DNA of 64,000 nt from Hymenobacter swuensis DY53 (GTDB lineage: Bacteria; Bacteroidota; Bacteroidia; Cytophagales; Hymenobacteraceae). This document shows, in pieces, positions 8,853-18,385 of the stretch. A program made the translations under genes and the position numbers. Below the pieces are notes generated by a model, which was not told where the DNA came from, made no database searches, and saw only the letters and a list, made by a program, of their open reading frames with translations. The DNA is taken from NCBI RefSeq assembly GCF_000576555.1, contig NZ_CP007145.1, forward strand, positions 744,001-808,000. Reading direction: 5' to 3'. The number at the start of each line of letters is the position of its first letter. Positions within the stretch are counted from its first letter, which is position 1.

Positions 8853-9052
8853 AACGAGGAAATGTTAGGTTCAGTAGGCCGGTTGTGTCGTGGCCCTGAA
8901 CTTCGTTTTACAAGCACCATGCCAATACGGGCAGAGGCAGGTCCGGGTTTAGCTCAACACTAGCGACGACGACGGGGCTTTCTGTGAGACGGTAGTCGAT
9001 GTAAAATAGCCTGTATTCACCTGATTAGTGGCGTTTTTCGTAGGAGAAAAAG

Positions 9053-9358
9053 ATGGAAGAAAAATTCTTATTTCGGGTGGCGGAAAGTTTTTTTCTGACC
9101 GGACTGGGCGTACTCCTGCTGCCCGAAAACCAGGTGCCGGAACTCCGGCCATTCAACCTGCACACCGCTTGGCGGATTACGTTGCAGTATCCCGGGCTGG
9201 AGCAGCAGGTGGCCGTTGCCAGCCTAGAGGAAATAGCGCGCCCCAATGAGCCGGAAACCCGCGCCCTGCTGCTTACGCAGGAAGGAGCCGCCCTCGTACC
9301 ACCCGGCACAGAAGTATGGTGGACAGGCCGGGAAGCTACTTGGGAGGAGTTGAGCTAG
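9053..9358 (+). CDS. Small hypothetical protein, beta-rich
   Basis: The 101-residue cytoplasmic protein has no signal peptide or membrane segment. The pattern FRVAESFFLTGLGVLLLP followed by alternating strands and PPGTEVWW recalls the small beta-barrel of EF-Tu domain 2; this is a weak impression, not an assignment. The ATG at 9053 follows a short AT-rich leader. Its stop codon overlaps by four bases the stop of the convergent esterase gene. Confidence 0.6.
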   Translation: MEEKFLFRVAESFFLTGLGVLLLPENQVPELRPFNLHTAWRITLQYPGLEQQVAVASLEEIARPNEPETRALLLTQEGAALVPPGTEVWWTGREATWEELS

Positions 9359-10278
9359 CGCAGCCAGCCACCTGCGTCCAGCCAGTTGTGCAGTCGGTCC
9401 ATCCAGTGGTCCGGGGTGGTGGGGTTATGCATTCCGAATCCGTGGCTGCCTTTCGGGTACAAGTGCATTTCAACCGGGACTTTGTGTTGTAGACAAGCCT
9501 CATAGAAACGCAGGCTGTTCTGCACCTTCACTACCTCATCGTCCTGAGCATGCAGAAGGAAAACGGGCGGCGTTTGGGCCGTAACCTGCTCATCGGCGGA
9601 ATACAGCCGGATTTGCGCGGCTGTGGGACGCTCGCCCAGCAAATTGGTGCGGGAACCCAGGTGCGCCAGACTATCGGAGAAGCTGATAACCGGATAAAGC
9701 AGCACCAAAAAATCGGGGGTGGCGGAAGTGGTGCTGAGGGTACCGGCCGGGTAGCCGGGTATTCCACGGCGACTAGCACCAACCCAAGCCGCCAGGTGTC
9801 CACCCGCTGAGAAACCCATCAGCCCGATACGCGTCGGGTTCAGGCCGAATGCCTGACTACGCTGCCGCACCAGCCGCAGGGCCTGTTGCGCATCCAGTAG
9901 CGGAGCGGTGGTTTTATCGAGCTGGGTTTCGGAGTTGGGGAGGCGGTATTTCAGCACGAAAGCGGTAATACCCCACTCGTTAAGGCGGCGGGCCACGTCG
10001 TAGCCTTCGTGGTCTATGGCCAGCCGGGCGTAGCCACCGCCAGGACAGATGATAACAGCGGTGCCGTTGGCTTTGGCGGGTCTGAAGACGGTGAGGGTTG
10101 GCTGCAGGACGTTGGAAACCCGGATGCTGCCATTGGCCTGGGTGACGACTACTTCCCGCTCGTTGCTGGGTCTGGCATTTGGTACGGGGCCTTCGTACAG
10201 CGGAATGACGGGCTGAGGCTGGGCGTGAAGCACGGGAGAGGAAAAGCCGAGGAAAATCGTGAACAGCAACGCTTTCAT
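9355..10278 (-). CDS. Secreted alpha/beta-hydrolase (esterase, BD-FAE-like)
   Basis: The 307-residue enzyme has a signal peptide cut near HAQ and is likely periplasmic or secreted. ICPGGGY (77-83) forms the oxyanion loop, GFSAGG places the nucleophile at Ser157, and the late Asp (246 or 247 in AQDDEVV) and His279 (KGSHGFG) complete the triad. This arrangement is typical of carbohydrate acetyl-esterases and related lipases that remove ester groups from plant polysaccharides. The exact substrate is not evident and no polysaccharide locus is adjacent. The ATG at 10278 starts directly at the signal peptide, so it is preferred to the one at 10308. Confidence 0.85.
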   Translation of the reverse strand: MKALLFTIFLGFSSPVLHAQPQPVIPLYEGPVPNARPSNEREVVVTQANGSIRVSNVLQPTLTVFRPAKANGTAVIICPGGGYARLAIDHEGYDVARRLNEWGITAFVLKYRLPNSETQLDKTTAPLLDAQQALRLVRQRSQAFGLNPTRIGLMGFSAGGHLAAWVGASRRGIPGYPAGTLSTTSATPDFLVLLYPVISFSDSLAHLGSRTNLLGERPTAAQIRLYSADEQVTAQTPPVFLLHAQDDEVVKVQNSLRFYEACLQHKVPVEMHLYPKGSHGFGMHNPTTPDHWMDRLHNWLDAGGWLR

Positions 10279-10330
10279 ACGGCACAGGTGAGATGATACG
10301 GGCTGCAAATACGCGAAGTGCAGCCGTAAG

Positions 10331-13330
10331 TTAAGCCTCTGCCAAGGTGCCGGCGGCCTTTTTCAGGGTAGCAGAGCTACTCCAGTCGCGGAGTTGCTGC
10401 TGTACCAGTGCCGGCACCGCCCGGCGGGTGCGCCCCTGTACATCGGCGTACGCTTCAACCAGCTTCCGGGTGTTGCGCAGAGGGGTAGCTGGCAACAGGG
10501 GCAGCACTGCTTCCAGCAGTTGGCGCAACGCATCATCGGTACGCGGGCTGATGGCGCGGGCCTGGGCTAAGGTATCAGTAAGGCGCTGCACGGGCACAAA
10601 TTCGGCGGCCAGAAGTTTTCCCAGAGCTTCGCCTAGCGTTGCCGAATCTAACCGCCCGTTTTCCACTGCCGCCAGTAGCGCCTCCAGGGCCACCGCCCGA
10701 CATACCGGCGCTCCGTGCGTGAGCCCCAATGCCAGCAGCAGGGTAGCCGGTTCCGTGAGTACAGGGCCGGGAGCCAACAGGCCCTGCAGTACGGTTTGTA
10801 GAGCCGTCTGAGAGCTGGACTCCTTATCATCGGTGCGGCAGCCAATCCGAATCAGATGCCAGTAAAGAGCGTCAGCGTTGTTCGGGAGCAGGGTGAGCAG
10901 AAAGGGAAGGTCAGCGTTCAGCGTCCAGAGCGAGTAGGCATTTGTCTCGCTGGCATGCAAGGAGTATAGCAACAGGCCCGAGGGAAGCGGCAGACCGGGC
11001 TTATTGCCCGACACAACCAGCTCCTGCCAGGAAGTAGTTACGACGGGGCGCTCCTTGTTCCACTTTTGATAATAGGTGTGCGACTTCCGCTCAAAAGCCC
11101 AGGTAGGCTGCCAGGCGTGCTCCAGGCCCGGATAATTGGCCAGGGAGCGTAGGGCGGGGAGGGTGGCAGCCGGTTGCTGCGTACGCGCTGCCACCGACCA
11201 CAGCCAGGGTAGTGCCGTGGTGAGGCTGGCAGCCGGCTCTGTGGCTGGGGGACGGCGCAGAAAGGGAATGAGTTTGCTTAACCGCTCAGTGAAGCTGCGC
11301 TCAATAGTCTTTGCTGCAACAACTGAAGCCGGCAGCGTAAGAGCCGAAGGGCCCAGAAACGATTCAAGAAGGGGGTACAGGCCAGGGTTGTGAAAAAGGG
11401 GCAGCAGACGACGCGCGGCGGCTACGTCTTCGGGGGCCGTAACGGCCGTACGGGCCAGGGCCAGGCACAGGTCGGCGGGGTTGGGCTCTTGGCCGGCGTC
11501 TTCATAAGCAAGTAGGCGGCGCATCAGCACTGAGGGGGCTACCCAGTGGGGGGCATGCGTGGGGGTGCTCAGCAAAGGCAGAGGAGTTCCTGCGGCTTGT
11601 AAAGCGGCTTCCACGGCCGCCAGCCGCTGTTGCTCCACCCGCAGCAATGGGTCGTAGTGGCTGTACTGCTGGTTGTGCGTAGGCACTGCCGCTACCTTGA
11701 GGTGCGGAAAGCCCAGGTACCAGCTCATAAGTAAAGCCAGCAGCATTTCGCGTTGCCCATTGTGGTTGCTGCCAAAGGAATAGCTGAACAGGCCGGTCCA
11801 GGTTTCGTCTTCTGATTTGCTTTTCAGAGCCCAGGGCAATGCCTGAACCAAGTACGGATGCAGCTGCCGGGCGTAATCTTTGGGAAACTCGCTTTGCAGG
11901 CGCAACAGGCCATCAAGCCAGCGTTCCACATCGGCAGGAGTATTGTGCTGTAATACCTGACCGGTCAGGAAAAGCAGCTCATGCCAGTCACGCACCGGCG
12001 CAATAGCCGTGGCGGCAGAAATATCCGGTACAAAATCTGCCTGAGGCACGTACACGGCGGCTTCACTCAAGGATACGTCTTCCTCCTCGCCGGGCAGATA
12101 CGGTAGCAGCAGCATACGGGCAGCGGGAGCCAGGAAGTCGGCGTACAGGCAGAGGTTGGTGGTCGTGTCGGCGGTGGCTGCGGCAGAAAGCAGGGGTTTT
12201 CTCGCGCCCAGAATAGTTTTTAGCAATTTGGCCGCGCGTTCCTGCACGGTGGCATCTGCATTGGCCAGGGCAGTGGTACTGAGGCTGGCCAGAAGCGGAG
12301 CAAGCGTCGTGTCGCGCTTCAGAAGCTTCTCAAACCCGCTGAACAAGGTGCGCAAACCGGTTTTCACGTCCTGGCGGGTCAGCAGGCCTTCGGCATACAG
12401 CAACAGGGGCGCGGCGGCAAACTCAGGCTCAGTCCACAGGGGCTTAAGTTGATCGAGTGCAAAGTTGACTACCAGCGGGAGGGGGTGCGCCAGTAAATCT
12501 ACCACCTCATTCTGGCGGGCCAGGCACTCGGTAGGAGTGGGCGTAAGGGCCAGAAAGAGGTTTTTGAACCACGTCAGCAAGGGACGCCGGAAGTCGCGGC
12601 GCAGGGCCAACAAGCAGCGGTTGAGCAAATCTGCCCGCTCCAGATGGCCCGATTCCACTAGCCGAGGTAGCAGGAGCAACCAAGTAACGTGCGGCTCATT
12701 CTGCTGATAAATGGCGGCCGAATCGACGGGAGTATCGAAATCAAACAACAGTGGCAGGTCGCGTTCCAGCAAGGTGACATCCGTCTGCAGGAAGCGTAGC
12801 ACGTCTGCCGTCGTTTCCTGATTTTGCTGTTGGGTATTGCGGCTGTACGCGTTCAGCTGTTGCGCCAGGGACTGCGCAAACAGCCACGCATCATACTCAA
12901 CCAATCCGGCATCGGCTAATTGCCGCAGCCGGGAGTAGCCGATAACTTGCCACGGTGAGCTTCGCGTAACGCGTAGCAGCCAATCAGTAAGCCACGTCGG
13001 GCGGGTGTGTTGTAACAGCTGCAGCAGCAGCTCCCAGTGGCCGTAGTCGTGTTTCGGGTGTTGGTGTTGGAAATTCCAGGGCAGATCGAAGGTGCGAGCA
13101 GCAGCCTCTTTGCGCGAGTAGCACGCCACGCCGGCCAGAAACAGCAGCGGCCCCCGCTCAAACGGAAACCGGGAGTTGCCCAGGTTCCAGTTGTTCATTT
13201 CACGATACAGAGCCTTCGTTTTCGGCCGGATGGCCAGCAATTCCTGCTTAGTGAGGCGGAGCAGAAAATCAACCATTGCCTGCGCCTTACCATGGCGGGC
13301 AATGTGCTCGAACGTTTCAAGAGTAGTCAT
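10331..13330 (-). CDS. DUF6493 family protein, SWIM partner
   Basis: The 999-residue protein is probably cytoplasmic, with no signal peptide or clear membrane segment. It is strongly helical with many Leu-rich amphipathic repeats, suggesting a HEAT/ARM-like alpha-solenoid across much of its length. The N-terminal opening (TLETFEHIARHGKAQAMVDFLLRLT) and overall size fit DUF6493, known from Bacteroidota beside SWIM zinc-finger genes. No enzyme motif is seen. It begins 54 bases after the SWIM gene and is almost certainly co-transcribed with it. The family has no established function; a scaffold or adaptor role is inferred from the solenoid look. Confidence 0.75.
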   Translation of the reverse strand: MTTLETFEHIARHGKAQAMVDFLLRLTKQELLAIRPKTKALYREMNNWNLGNSRFPFERGPLLFLAGVACYSRKEAAARTFDLPWNFQHQHPKHDYGHWELLLQLLQHTRPTWLTDWLLRVTRSSPWQVIGYSRLRQLADAGLVEYDAWLFAQSLAQQLNAYSRNTQQQNQETTADVLRFLQTDVTLLERDLPLLFDFDTPVDSAAIYQQNEPHVTWLLLLPRLVESGHLERADLLNRCLLALRRDFRRPLLTWFKNLFLALTPTPTECLARQNEVVDLLAHPLPLVVNFALDQLKPLWTEPEFAAAPLLLYAEGLLTRQDVKTGLRTLFSGFEKLLKRDTTLAPLLASLSTTALANADATVQERAAKLLKTILGARKPLLSAAATADTTTNLCLYADFLAPAARMLLLPYLPGEEEDVSLSEAAVYVPQADFVPDISAATAIAPVRDWHELLFLTGQVLQHNTPADVERWLDGLLRLQSEFPKDYARQLHPYLVQALPWALKSKSEDETWTGLFSYSFGSNHNGQREMLLALLMSWYLGFPHLKVAAVPTHNQQYSHYDPLLRVEQQRLAAVEAALQAAGTPLPLLSTPTHAPHWVAPSVLMRRLLAYEDAGQEPNPADLCLALARTAVTAPEDVAAARRLLPLFHNPGLYPLLESFLGPSALTLPASVVAAKTIERSFTERLSKLIPFLRRPPATEPAASLTTALPWLWSVAARTQQPAATLPALRSLANYPGLEHAWQPTWAFERKSHTYYQKWNKERPVVTTSWQELVVSGNKPGLPLPSGLLLYSLHASETNAYSLWTLNADLPFLLTLLPNNADALYWHLIRIGCRTDDKESSSQTALQTVLQGLLAPGPVLTEPATLLLALGLTHGAPVCRAVALEALLAAVENGRLDSATLGEALGKLLAAEFVPVQRLTDTLAQARAISPRTDDALRQLLEAVLPLLPATPLRNTRKLVEAYADVQGRTRRAVPALVQQQLRDWSSSATLKKAAGTLAEA

Positions 13331-13384
13331 AAACCGACGGATAATTTGTGTTAAACATCACGCAATTCAGCTGTGTACAGGGGG

Positions 13385-14731
13385 CTATTGCTTCACGAAG
13401 CGCATCTGAGCGGCCAGAATATGCTTGCAGGGGCCGCGCTGGCCTTGGTTGCCGCTAAACCAGGGGCAGGTGCAGCGGAGTTGTTCAGGGCCGCCCACCA
13501 ATACCGTGTGCCATACGCTGGTGCCTCGTACCCGCGCCTCCGTAAGGCCACCGGGACCCACGCTCACCAGCTGCACATCATCAGCGGCTGCCAACAGGGC
13601 GCGGGCATTCTTCAGGCGCGGATTCAGGCTGATGATACGCTGCATTCTGAAGGGCAGGCGGCGGTAGAAGAAGTGGTTCTCCGTCAGATCGAAGCCCAGC
13701 AGGCCCATGGCCGAGAGGCTGGCGCAAAGCCGGTCCACGGTGTCGGGAGCAAGGCCGTTTTCGAGGGCGAACAGGGTGGGGTTAAAGGTTTCATTGCCCC
13801 GGAACAGGGCGTTGGCCCCGGCCACCCACTCGGCGGGCAGCTCGTCTACCAGGGCTTCCAGCTGGTTGCCCTCACCCGAAAACCCGCGCCACGCATCCGC
13901 CGACAGCGCCAGCACAAACTGCTGACCGCCGCCCAGTTCCAGCACGAAAGCCGCTGCCTGCCCATCAGGAGTAGCGTATACGCGCAGAGTCTCACACAGC
14001 GGCAGTAACCCTTCCAGCAGCCGCAGCCTGTGCACGCCGCCCACCCGTACCGCGCCGGGGCCGCCCACTGGCGCAAAGCTGGGCCGGGGGCCGCGCAGTA
14101 CCAGAAAAAAATCGGTGCGGGCAATGCCGGCGGGCAGGTTCTGCACCAGCTGCACAGCTTGCAGGCGCGTGAGGCGCAGCTTTTCCTCCATCTGGGCCAG
14201 GTAGCCCTGCACGGTGGTCAGTCCCTTGATCCAGCGCTCCGGCAGCGCCACTTTGCGCTCCGTCACGCGTCCCTCAGCCCGCTCCAGCACCACTTCCTGC
14301 TCACCCACCGATAACAGCACTGGCTCGGTGCGCGAAATACGGGCCAGGGCATTTACCATCGGCTCGTTGAAGTCCACGTTGGTAGTGCCGCTGCGCAGAA
14401 ACTCGCCATCCAGTGCCTCCGGTCCCAAATCGAGGCGGGCGTACACGCCATTGCACGATGAAAACGCTTCAAACCGCAGCATGCCGGACCCGGCCGTTAC
14501 AATCGGGTCGCGAAGCACAGCGCTCTGGGGTACGAAGCGGGCCGCTACCACTTTGGCCAGCGTACTCAGGCCCCGCGCCGCCAGCCAGGAGTCGCGCAGC
14601 CGGCCCTGAAAGAAGCAGGCTGTGCCCGCCTCTACAGTGTCTTCAGCAAAGGCCGATAACAGCAGCGCATTTCCTTCCGGACGAGCCTCCAGCGCCGACG
14701 GCCGGGCGTAAGCATAAGCAAAATCAGTCAT
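13385..14731 (-). CDS. SWIM zinc-finger protein
   Basis: The 448-residue protein ends in a SWIM domain, CxCx(n)CxH: CTCPWFSGNQGQRGPCKH, within the last 30 residues. SWIM domains bind zinc and mediate DNA or protein contacts. The preceding 400 residues are mostly alternating strand/helix with no recognised catalytic motif. SWIM proteins of this type occur in bacterial gene sets with MoxR ATPases and VWA proteins. Here the only partner is the DUF6493 gene just downstream. Two palindromes lie upstream of the ATG and may control the pair. Confidence 0.85.
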   Translation of the reverse strand: MTDFAYAYARPSALEARPEGNALLLSAFAEDTVEAGTACFFQGRLRDSWLAARGLSTLAKVVAARFVPQSAVLRDPIVTAGSGMLRFEAFSSCNGVYARLDLGPEALDGEFLRSGTTNVDFNEPMVNALARISRTEPVLLSVGEQEVVLERAEGRVTERKVALPERWIKGLTTVQGYLAQMEEKLRLTRLQAVQLVQNLPAGIARTDFFLVLRGPRPSFAPVGGPGAVRVGGVHRLRLLEGLLPLCETLRVYATPDGQAAAFVLELGGGQQFVLALSADAWRGFSGEGNQLEALVDELPAEWVAGANALFRGNETFNPTLFALENGLAPDTVDRLCASLSAMGLLGFDLTENHFFYRRLPFRMQRIISLNPRLKNARALLAAADDVQLVSVGPGGLTEARVRGTSVWHTVLVGGPEQLRCTCPWFSGNQGQRGPCKHILAAQMRFVKQ

Positions 14732-15038
14732 AACAGTGGCAGTTGGTTATGATGCCAAGTAAGCGAATTATTTTGGCATGTGCTAATTATATTAGTAGAA
14801 AGCATATTCGATATGCTCTGCAGTGAACTAAATTATTTAGCTGAATATTTTGGCTAGTAAGTGCGCTGGAATGGCCGTGGAGATGCGTATTGTGCGTCTT
14901 ACAGTTGCTAAATGTGTTGTGTCTGCGCGGTGCCGGGTCGTTCAACACCGAGGCGCGAATACGTTTCTTTAAACTGGGCACGAAAAAGCCCCGGCAGCGG
15001 GGGCTGTCGGGGCTTTCATAAAGGCAAAACAAACCGAA
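14732..15038. promoter_or_regulatory. AT-rich promoter region of the SWIM/DUF6493 unit with two palindromes
   Basis: This 307-base gap holds no gene. Near the SWIM start, ATGCCAA (14752-14758) and TTGGCAT (14773-14779) are inverted 7-mers spaced by 14 bases. AGCATAT (14801-14807) and ATATGCT (14811-14817) are perfect inverted 7-mers with a 3-base spacer. Both lie 20-90 bases upstream of the start codon, where an operator would be expected. The right end of the gap carries the RND operon terminator. Confidence 0.45.
14983..15016 (-). terminator. Terminator of the RND efflux operon
   Basis: AAAGCCCCGGCAGC pairs with GCTGTCGGGGCTTT around a GGGG loop. On the minus strand it is followed by a run of T, 22 bases after the pump gene stop. 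Confidence 0.85.
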
Positions 15039-18000
15039 CTACGCCGGTTGCGGGGCGGCAGAATGGTCACCTTCGCCGGGGCCTGCTTCTTGGGGGCCGC
15101 CGTGTTCTTCGTCGGGTTTGTAGTTGGCTTCCAGCTCGGCTAGTTTCTCTTTGCCGTAGGCGAAGCGGGTGATGAGCACGTAGAGCACCGGCACGATGAA
15201 GATGGCCAGCAGCGTTGCCGAAATCATGCCACCGAGCACCGTCCAGCCGATGGTCTGGCGGCTTTGGGCGCCGGCCCCGGAGGCGAATACCAGCGGCAGC
15301 ACGCCCAGAATAAAGGCCAGCGAGGTCATGATGATAGGGCGCAGGCGCAGACGCACGGCCTCCAGCGTGGCATCTACCAGCGGCATGCCTTTATCTACCC
15401 GCTCCTTGGCAAACTCGATGATCAGAATGGCGTTCTTGGCCGACAAACCGATCAGCGTAATCAAGCCAATCTGGGCGTAGACGTTGTTGGTGAGCTTGGG
15501 CAGGAAAATCAGCGCTAGGATGGCCCCGAACGCGCCCAGCGGCACGGCCAGCAGCACCGAGAAAGGCACCGACCAGCTTTCATACAACGCCGCTAGGAAC
15601 AGGAACACGAACGTGAGCGACAAGGCGAAGATGTACACCGTCTGCCCGCCGGCTAGCTGCTCCTCGCGGGTCAGGCCCGAAAACTCGAAGCCATAGCCGG
15701 CCGGCAACGACTGGGCCGCCGTTTCCTGCAGGGCCTTGATGGCGTCGCCGGAGGAGTAGCCGGGGGCCGCGTTGCCGTTGATTTCGGCCGAGCGGAACAG
15801 GTTGTAGTGCGAGATAAGCGGGGCCGACTCGTTGCGCTTGTAGCTGGTAAGTGTGCTCAGGGGTACCATGCCGCCGCTGCTGTTGCGCACGTAATACTGG
15901 CCCAGGTTGCTGATGTCGCCGCGGTACATGCTGTCGGCCTGGGTTACCACGCGGAAGTTGCGACCGTACACCGTGAAGTCGTTCACGTAGGCCGAGCCCA
16001 GGTAGGTGCGCAGCGCAGTGCCGATGTCGGAGATGGATACGCCCAGCTTCTTGGCCTTTTCGCGGTCAATGGTCAGCTCGTAGCCGGGCGTGTTGGCGGT
16101 GAAGAACGAGAAGGCGCCGGTGATTTCGGGCCGCTTGCGCAGGGCGCCGAGGAAGTTCTGCAGCTGCGCGTCGAAGTTCTTGATGTCGCCGCCCGCCTCA
16201 CGTTCCTGGAGCACGAACGAGAAGCCGCCGGTGTTGCCCAGGCCCGGAATGGCCGGCGGCGAAATCACCACCACGTTGGCTTCCTTGAAGCGGCTCATGC
16301 GCTTCTGGATGGTGGCAATCAGGCCCTGCAACTGCAACTCTTTGTCCTCGCGCTCTTCCCAGGGCTGCAGCTGGCAGAACACGGTGCCGCTGTTCGATTT
16401 GGAAGAGAAGTTGACGGCGTTCAGGCCGCCCAGGCCGGCGTAGTGCCGAATGCCCTTCACCTCGCTCAGCTCCTTCATAATGCCCTTGAGCGTACTCACG
16501 GTGCGCTCGGTAGAGGCGGCCTCGGGCAGGTTGAAGGTGATGATGATGCGGCCTTCGTCCTCGGTGGGAATGAAGCCGCCGGGCTTCTTGGCGAACAGCA
16601 ACCCGGTGCCGGCAATGATGCAGACCAGAATCACGACCACGAAGCGGCTGTGCTTGATGCCGCGCTGCACGCCCCGGCCGTATTTGCTGGTCACCTTATC
16701 GAACCAGGTATTGAACTTGTAGAAGAGCTTGTCGAGCCCCGTGGAATTCTCGTCGCGCTTGTGGGGCTTGAGCAGCAGCACGCACAAAGCCGGCGTGAGC
16801 GACAAGGCCACGAAAGCCGAGATAATCACGGAAATGGCGATGGTGATGGCGAACTGCTGGTACAGCCGCCCGGTGATGCCCGGAATGAAGCCCACCGGCA
16901 CGAACACCGCCGCCAGAATCAGGGCAATGGCAATAACCGGGGCCGAAATTTCGCGCATGGCGGCCAGCGTGGCATCCAGGGGGCTCATGCCCCGCTCGTT
17001 CATGTTGTGCTCCACGGCTTCCACTACCACAATGGCGTCATCCACCACAATGCCAATGGCCAGCACGAAGCCGAACATGGTGAGCGTGTTGATGGTGAAG
17101 CCCAGCGGGATAAACATGATGAACGTGCCGATGATGGACACCGGAATGGCTAGCACCGGAATGAGCGTGGAGCGCCAGCTCTGCAGGAACAGGAACACCA
17201 CGATAATCACCAGCACCAGGGCTTCCACCAGCGTGTGCAGCACTTCCTCGATGGATACTTTCACCACCGAGGCGGCCTCAAACGGCACCACGTAGTCGAG
17301 GTCGGCGGGGAACTGCTTTTTGAGCTGATCCATGGTCGCCACCACGTTTTCGTAGGTTTCGAGGGCGTTGGCGCCGGGGGCCTGGTACACAAGCAGGTAG
17401 GCCGAGCGTTTGCCGTCCACGAAGGAGTTGTTGGCGTAGTTGAACTTGCCCAGCTCCAGCCGCGCCACGTCCTTGAGGTACACCACAGTGCCGTCGTCGG
17501 GACGGGTTTTCACGATGACGTTGCCGAACTCTTCGGTGTTGGTCAGGCGGCCTTTCACGAACACGATGTACTCAAACGTCTGGCCCGTCTGGGCCGGGGG
17601 CGCGCCGATGGAGCCGGCCGCAATCTGGGCGTTCTGCTCTTGAATGGCGGCCGTGACTTCCTGGGCCGTTACGCCGAGCTGGCTGAGCTTATCAGGCTTG
17701 AGCCACACGCGCATCGAGAAGTCGTCGGCGCGGCTCACGATGTCGCCCACACCCTTGGTGCGCAGCAGGGCGTCCTTCACGAACACGTTGGCGTAGTTGT
17801 CGAGGAAGGTGGTGTTGTGGGTGCCTTTGGGGGCGTACATGGCCACCAGCATCAGAATGCTGGGGTTCCGCTTGCGTACCACCAGGCCCAGGCGCTGTAC
17901 TTCCTGCGGCAGGGTCGGCTGGGCAATGCCCACCCGGTTCTGCACGTCGAGGGCGGCAATGTTGATGTCGGTGCCGACTTCGAAGTTCACCGTCATGCTC

Positions 18001-18266
18001 ATCTGCCCGTTGCTGGTGCTGTTGCTTTGCAGGTAGGTCATGCCGGGTGTGCCGTTCACCTGCACTTCCACGGGTGTGGCCACGGTCTGCTCCACGGTCT
18101 GAGCGTCGGCCCCGGTGTAGGTGCCGCTCACGGATACGGTGGGCGGCGTAATCTCCGGATACTGCCCCACGGGCAGATTCAGGATGGCCAGCACGCCCAC
18201 CAGCACAATCACCAGGGAGGTGACAATGGCCGTAACGGGACGCCGGATAAAGGTTTCTGCAATCAT
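15039..18266 (-). CDS. RND efflux pump inner-membrane transporter (HAE1/AcrB type)
   Basis: The 1075-residue protein is a proton-driven multidrug exporter that forms the inner-membrane trimer of a tripartite pump. The N-terminus FIRRPVTAIVTSLVIVLVG is the first membrane helix. TM4 carries the two proton-relay Asp residues in LAIGIVVDDAIVVVE, and two large periplasmic loops separate TM1-2 and TM7-8. HAE1 family length is normal (about 1040-1070), with an acidic, Gly/Pro-rich tail of about 30 residues. It is the last gene of the TolC-adaptor-pump operon, separated from the adaptor by a 119-base hairpin repeat. The substrate range cannot be read from the sequence. Confidence 0.95.
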   Translation of the reverse strand: MIAETFIRRPVTAIVTSLVIVLVGVLAILNLPVGQYPEITPPTVSVSGTYTGADAQTVEQTVATPVEVQVNGTPGMTYLQSNSTSNGQMSMTVNFEVGTDINIAALDVQNRVGIAQPTLPQEVQRLGLVVRKRNPSILMLVAMYAPKGTHNTTFLDNYANVFVKDALLRTKGVGDIVSRADDFSMRVWLKPDKLSQLGVTAQEVTAAIQEQNAQIAAGSIGAPPAQTGQTFEYIVFVKGRLTNTEEFGNVIVKTRPDDGTVVYLKDVARLELGKFNYANNSFVDGKRSAYLLVYQAPGANALETYENVVATMDQLKKQFPADLDYVVPFEAASVVKVSIEEVLHTLVEALVLVIIVVFLFLQSWRSTLIPVLAIPVSIIGTFIMFIPLGFTINTLTMFGFVLAIGIVVDDAIVVVEAVEHNMNERGMSPLDATLAAMREISAPVIAIALILAAVFVPVGFIPGITGRLYQQFAITIAISVIISAFVALSLTPALCVLLLKPHKRDENSTGLDKLFYKFNTWFDKVTSKYGRGVQRGIKHSRFVVVILVCIIAGTGLLFAKKPGGFIPTEDEGRIIITFNLPEAASTERTVSTLKGIMKELSEVKGIRHYAGLGGLNAVNFSSKSNSGTVFCQLQPWEEREDKELQLQGLIATIQKRMSRFKEANVVVISPPAIPGLGNTGGFSFVLQEREAGGDIKNFDAQLQNFLGALRKRPEITGAFSFFTANTPGYELTIDREKAKKLGVSISDIGTALRTYLGSAYVNDFTVYGRNFRVVTQADSMYRGDISNLGQYYVRNSSGGMVPLSTLTSYKRNESAPLISHYNLFRSAEINGNAAPGYSSGDAIKALQETAAQSLPAGYGFEFSGLTREEQLAGGQTVYIFALSLTFVFLFLAALYESWSVPFSVLLAVPLGAFGAILALIFLPKLTNNVYAQIGLITLIGLSAKNAILIIEFAKERVDKGMPLVDATLEAVRLRLRPIIMTSLAFILGVLPLVFASGAGAQSRQTIGWTVLGGMISATLLAIFIVPVLYVLITRFAYGKEKLAELEANYKPDEEHGGPQEAGPGEGDHSAAPQPA

Positions 18267-18274
18267 TTTCTTAT

Positions 18275-18385
18275 AGCTGTTAGCTAATAGCTGCTGGCTG
18301 TTAGCTGATGTTCGGAAAGGAGAAGGAAGCTGGCTAGGCGCTGCTGAGGAAAAAAGCGAACAGCTACTAGCCAGCAGCTAACAGC
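18275..18385. repeat. Intra-operon inverted repeat, AGCTGTTAGCT family
   Basis: AGCTGTTAGCT words at 18275-18307 are inverted at 18361-18386 (CAGCTACTAGCC, then AGCAGCTAACAGCT). The right arm runs into the stop codon of the adaptor gene. A weaker match (CTGACAGCTACCAGCCACCAGC) lies at about 55973-55994. It fills the whole gap between adaptor and pump genes, and its transcript could form a strong stem-loop. Confidence 0.7.

Noticed and set aside
15807..17153. 448-codon open frame antisense to the RND pump
   Set aside because: It overlaps a fully conserved pump gene and has Gly/His/Ala-biased composition without domains.
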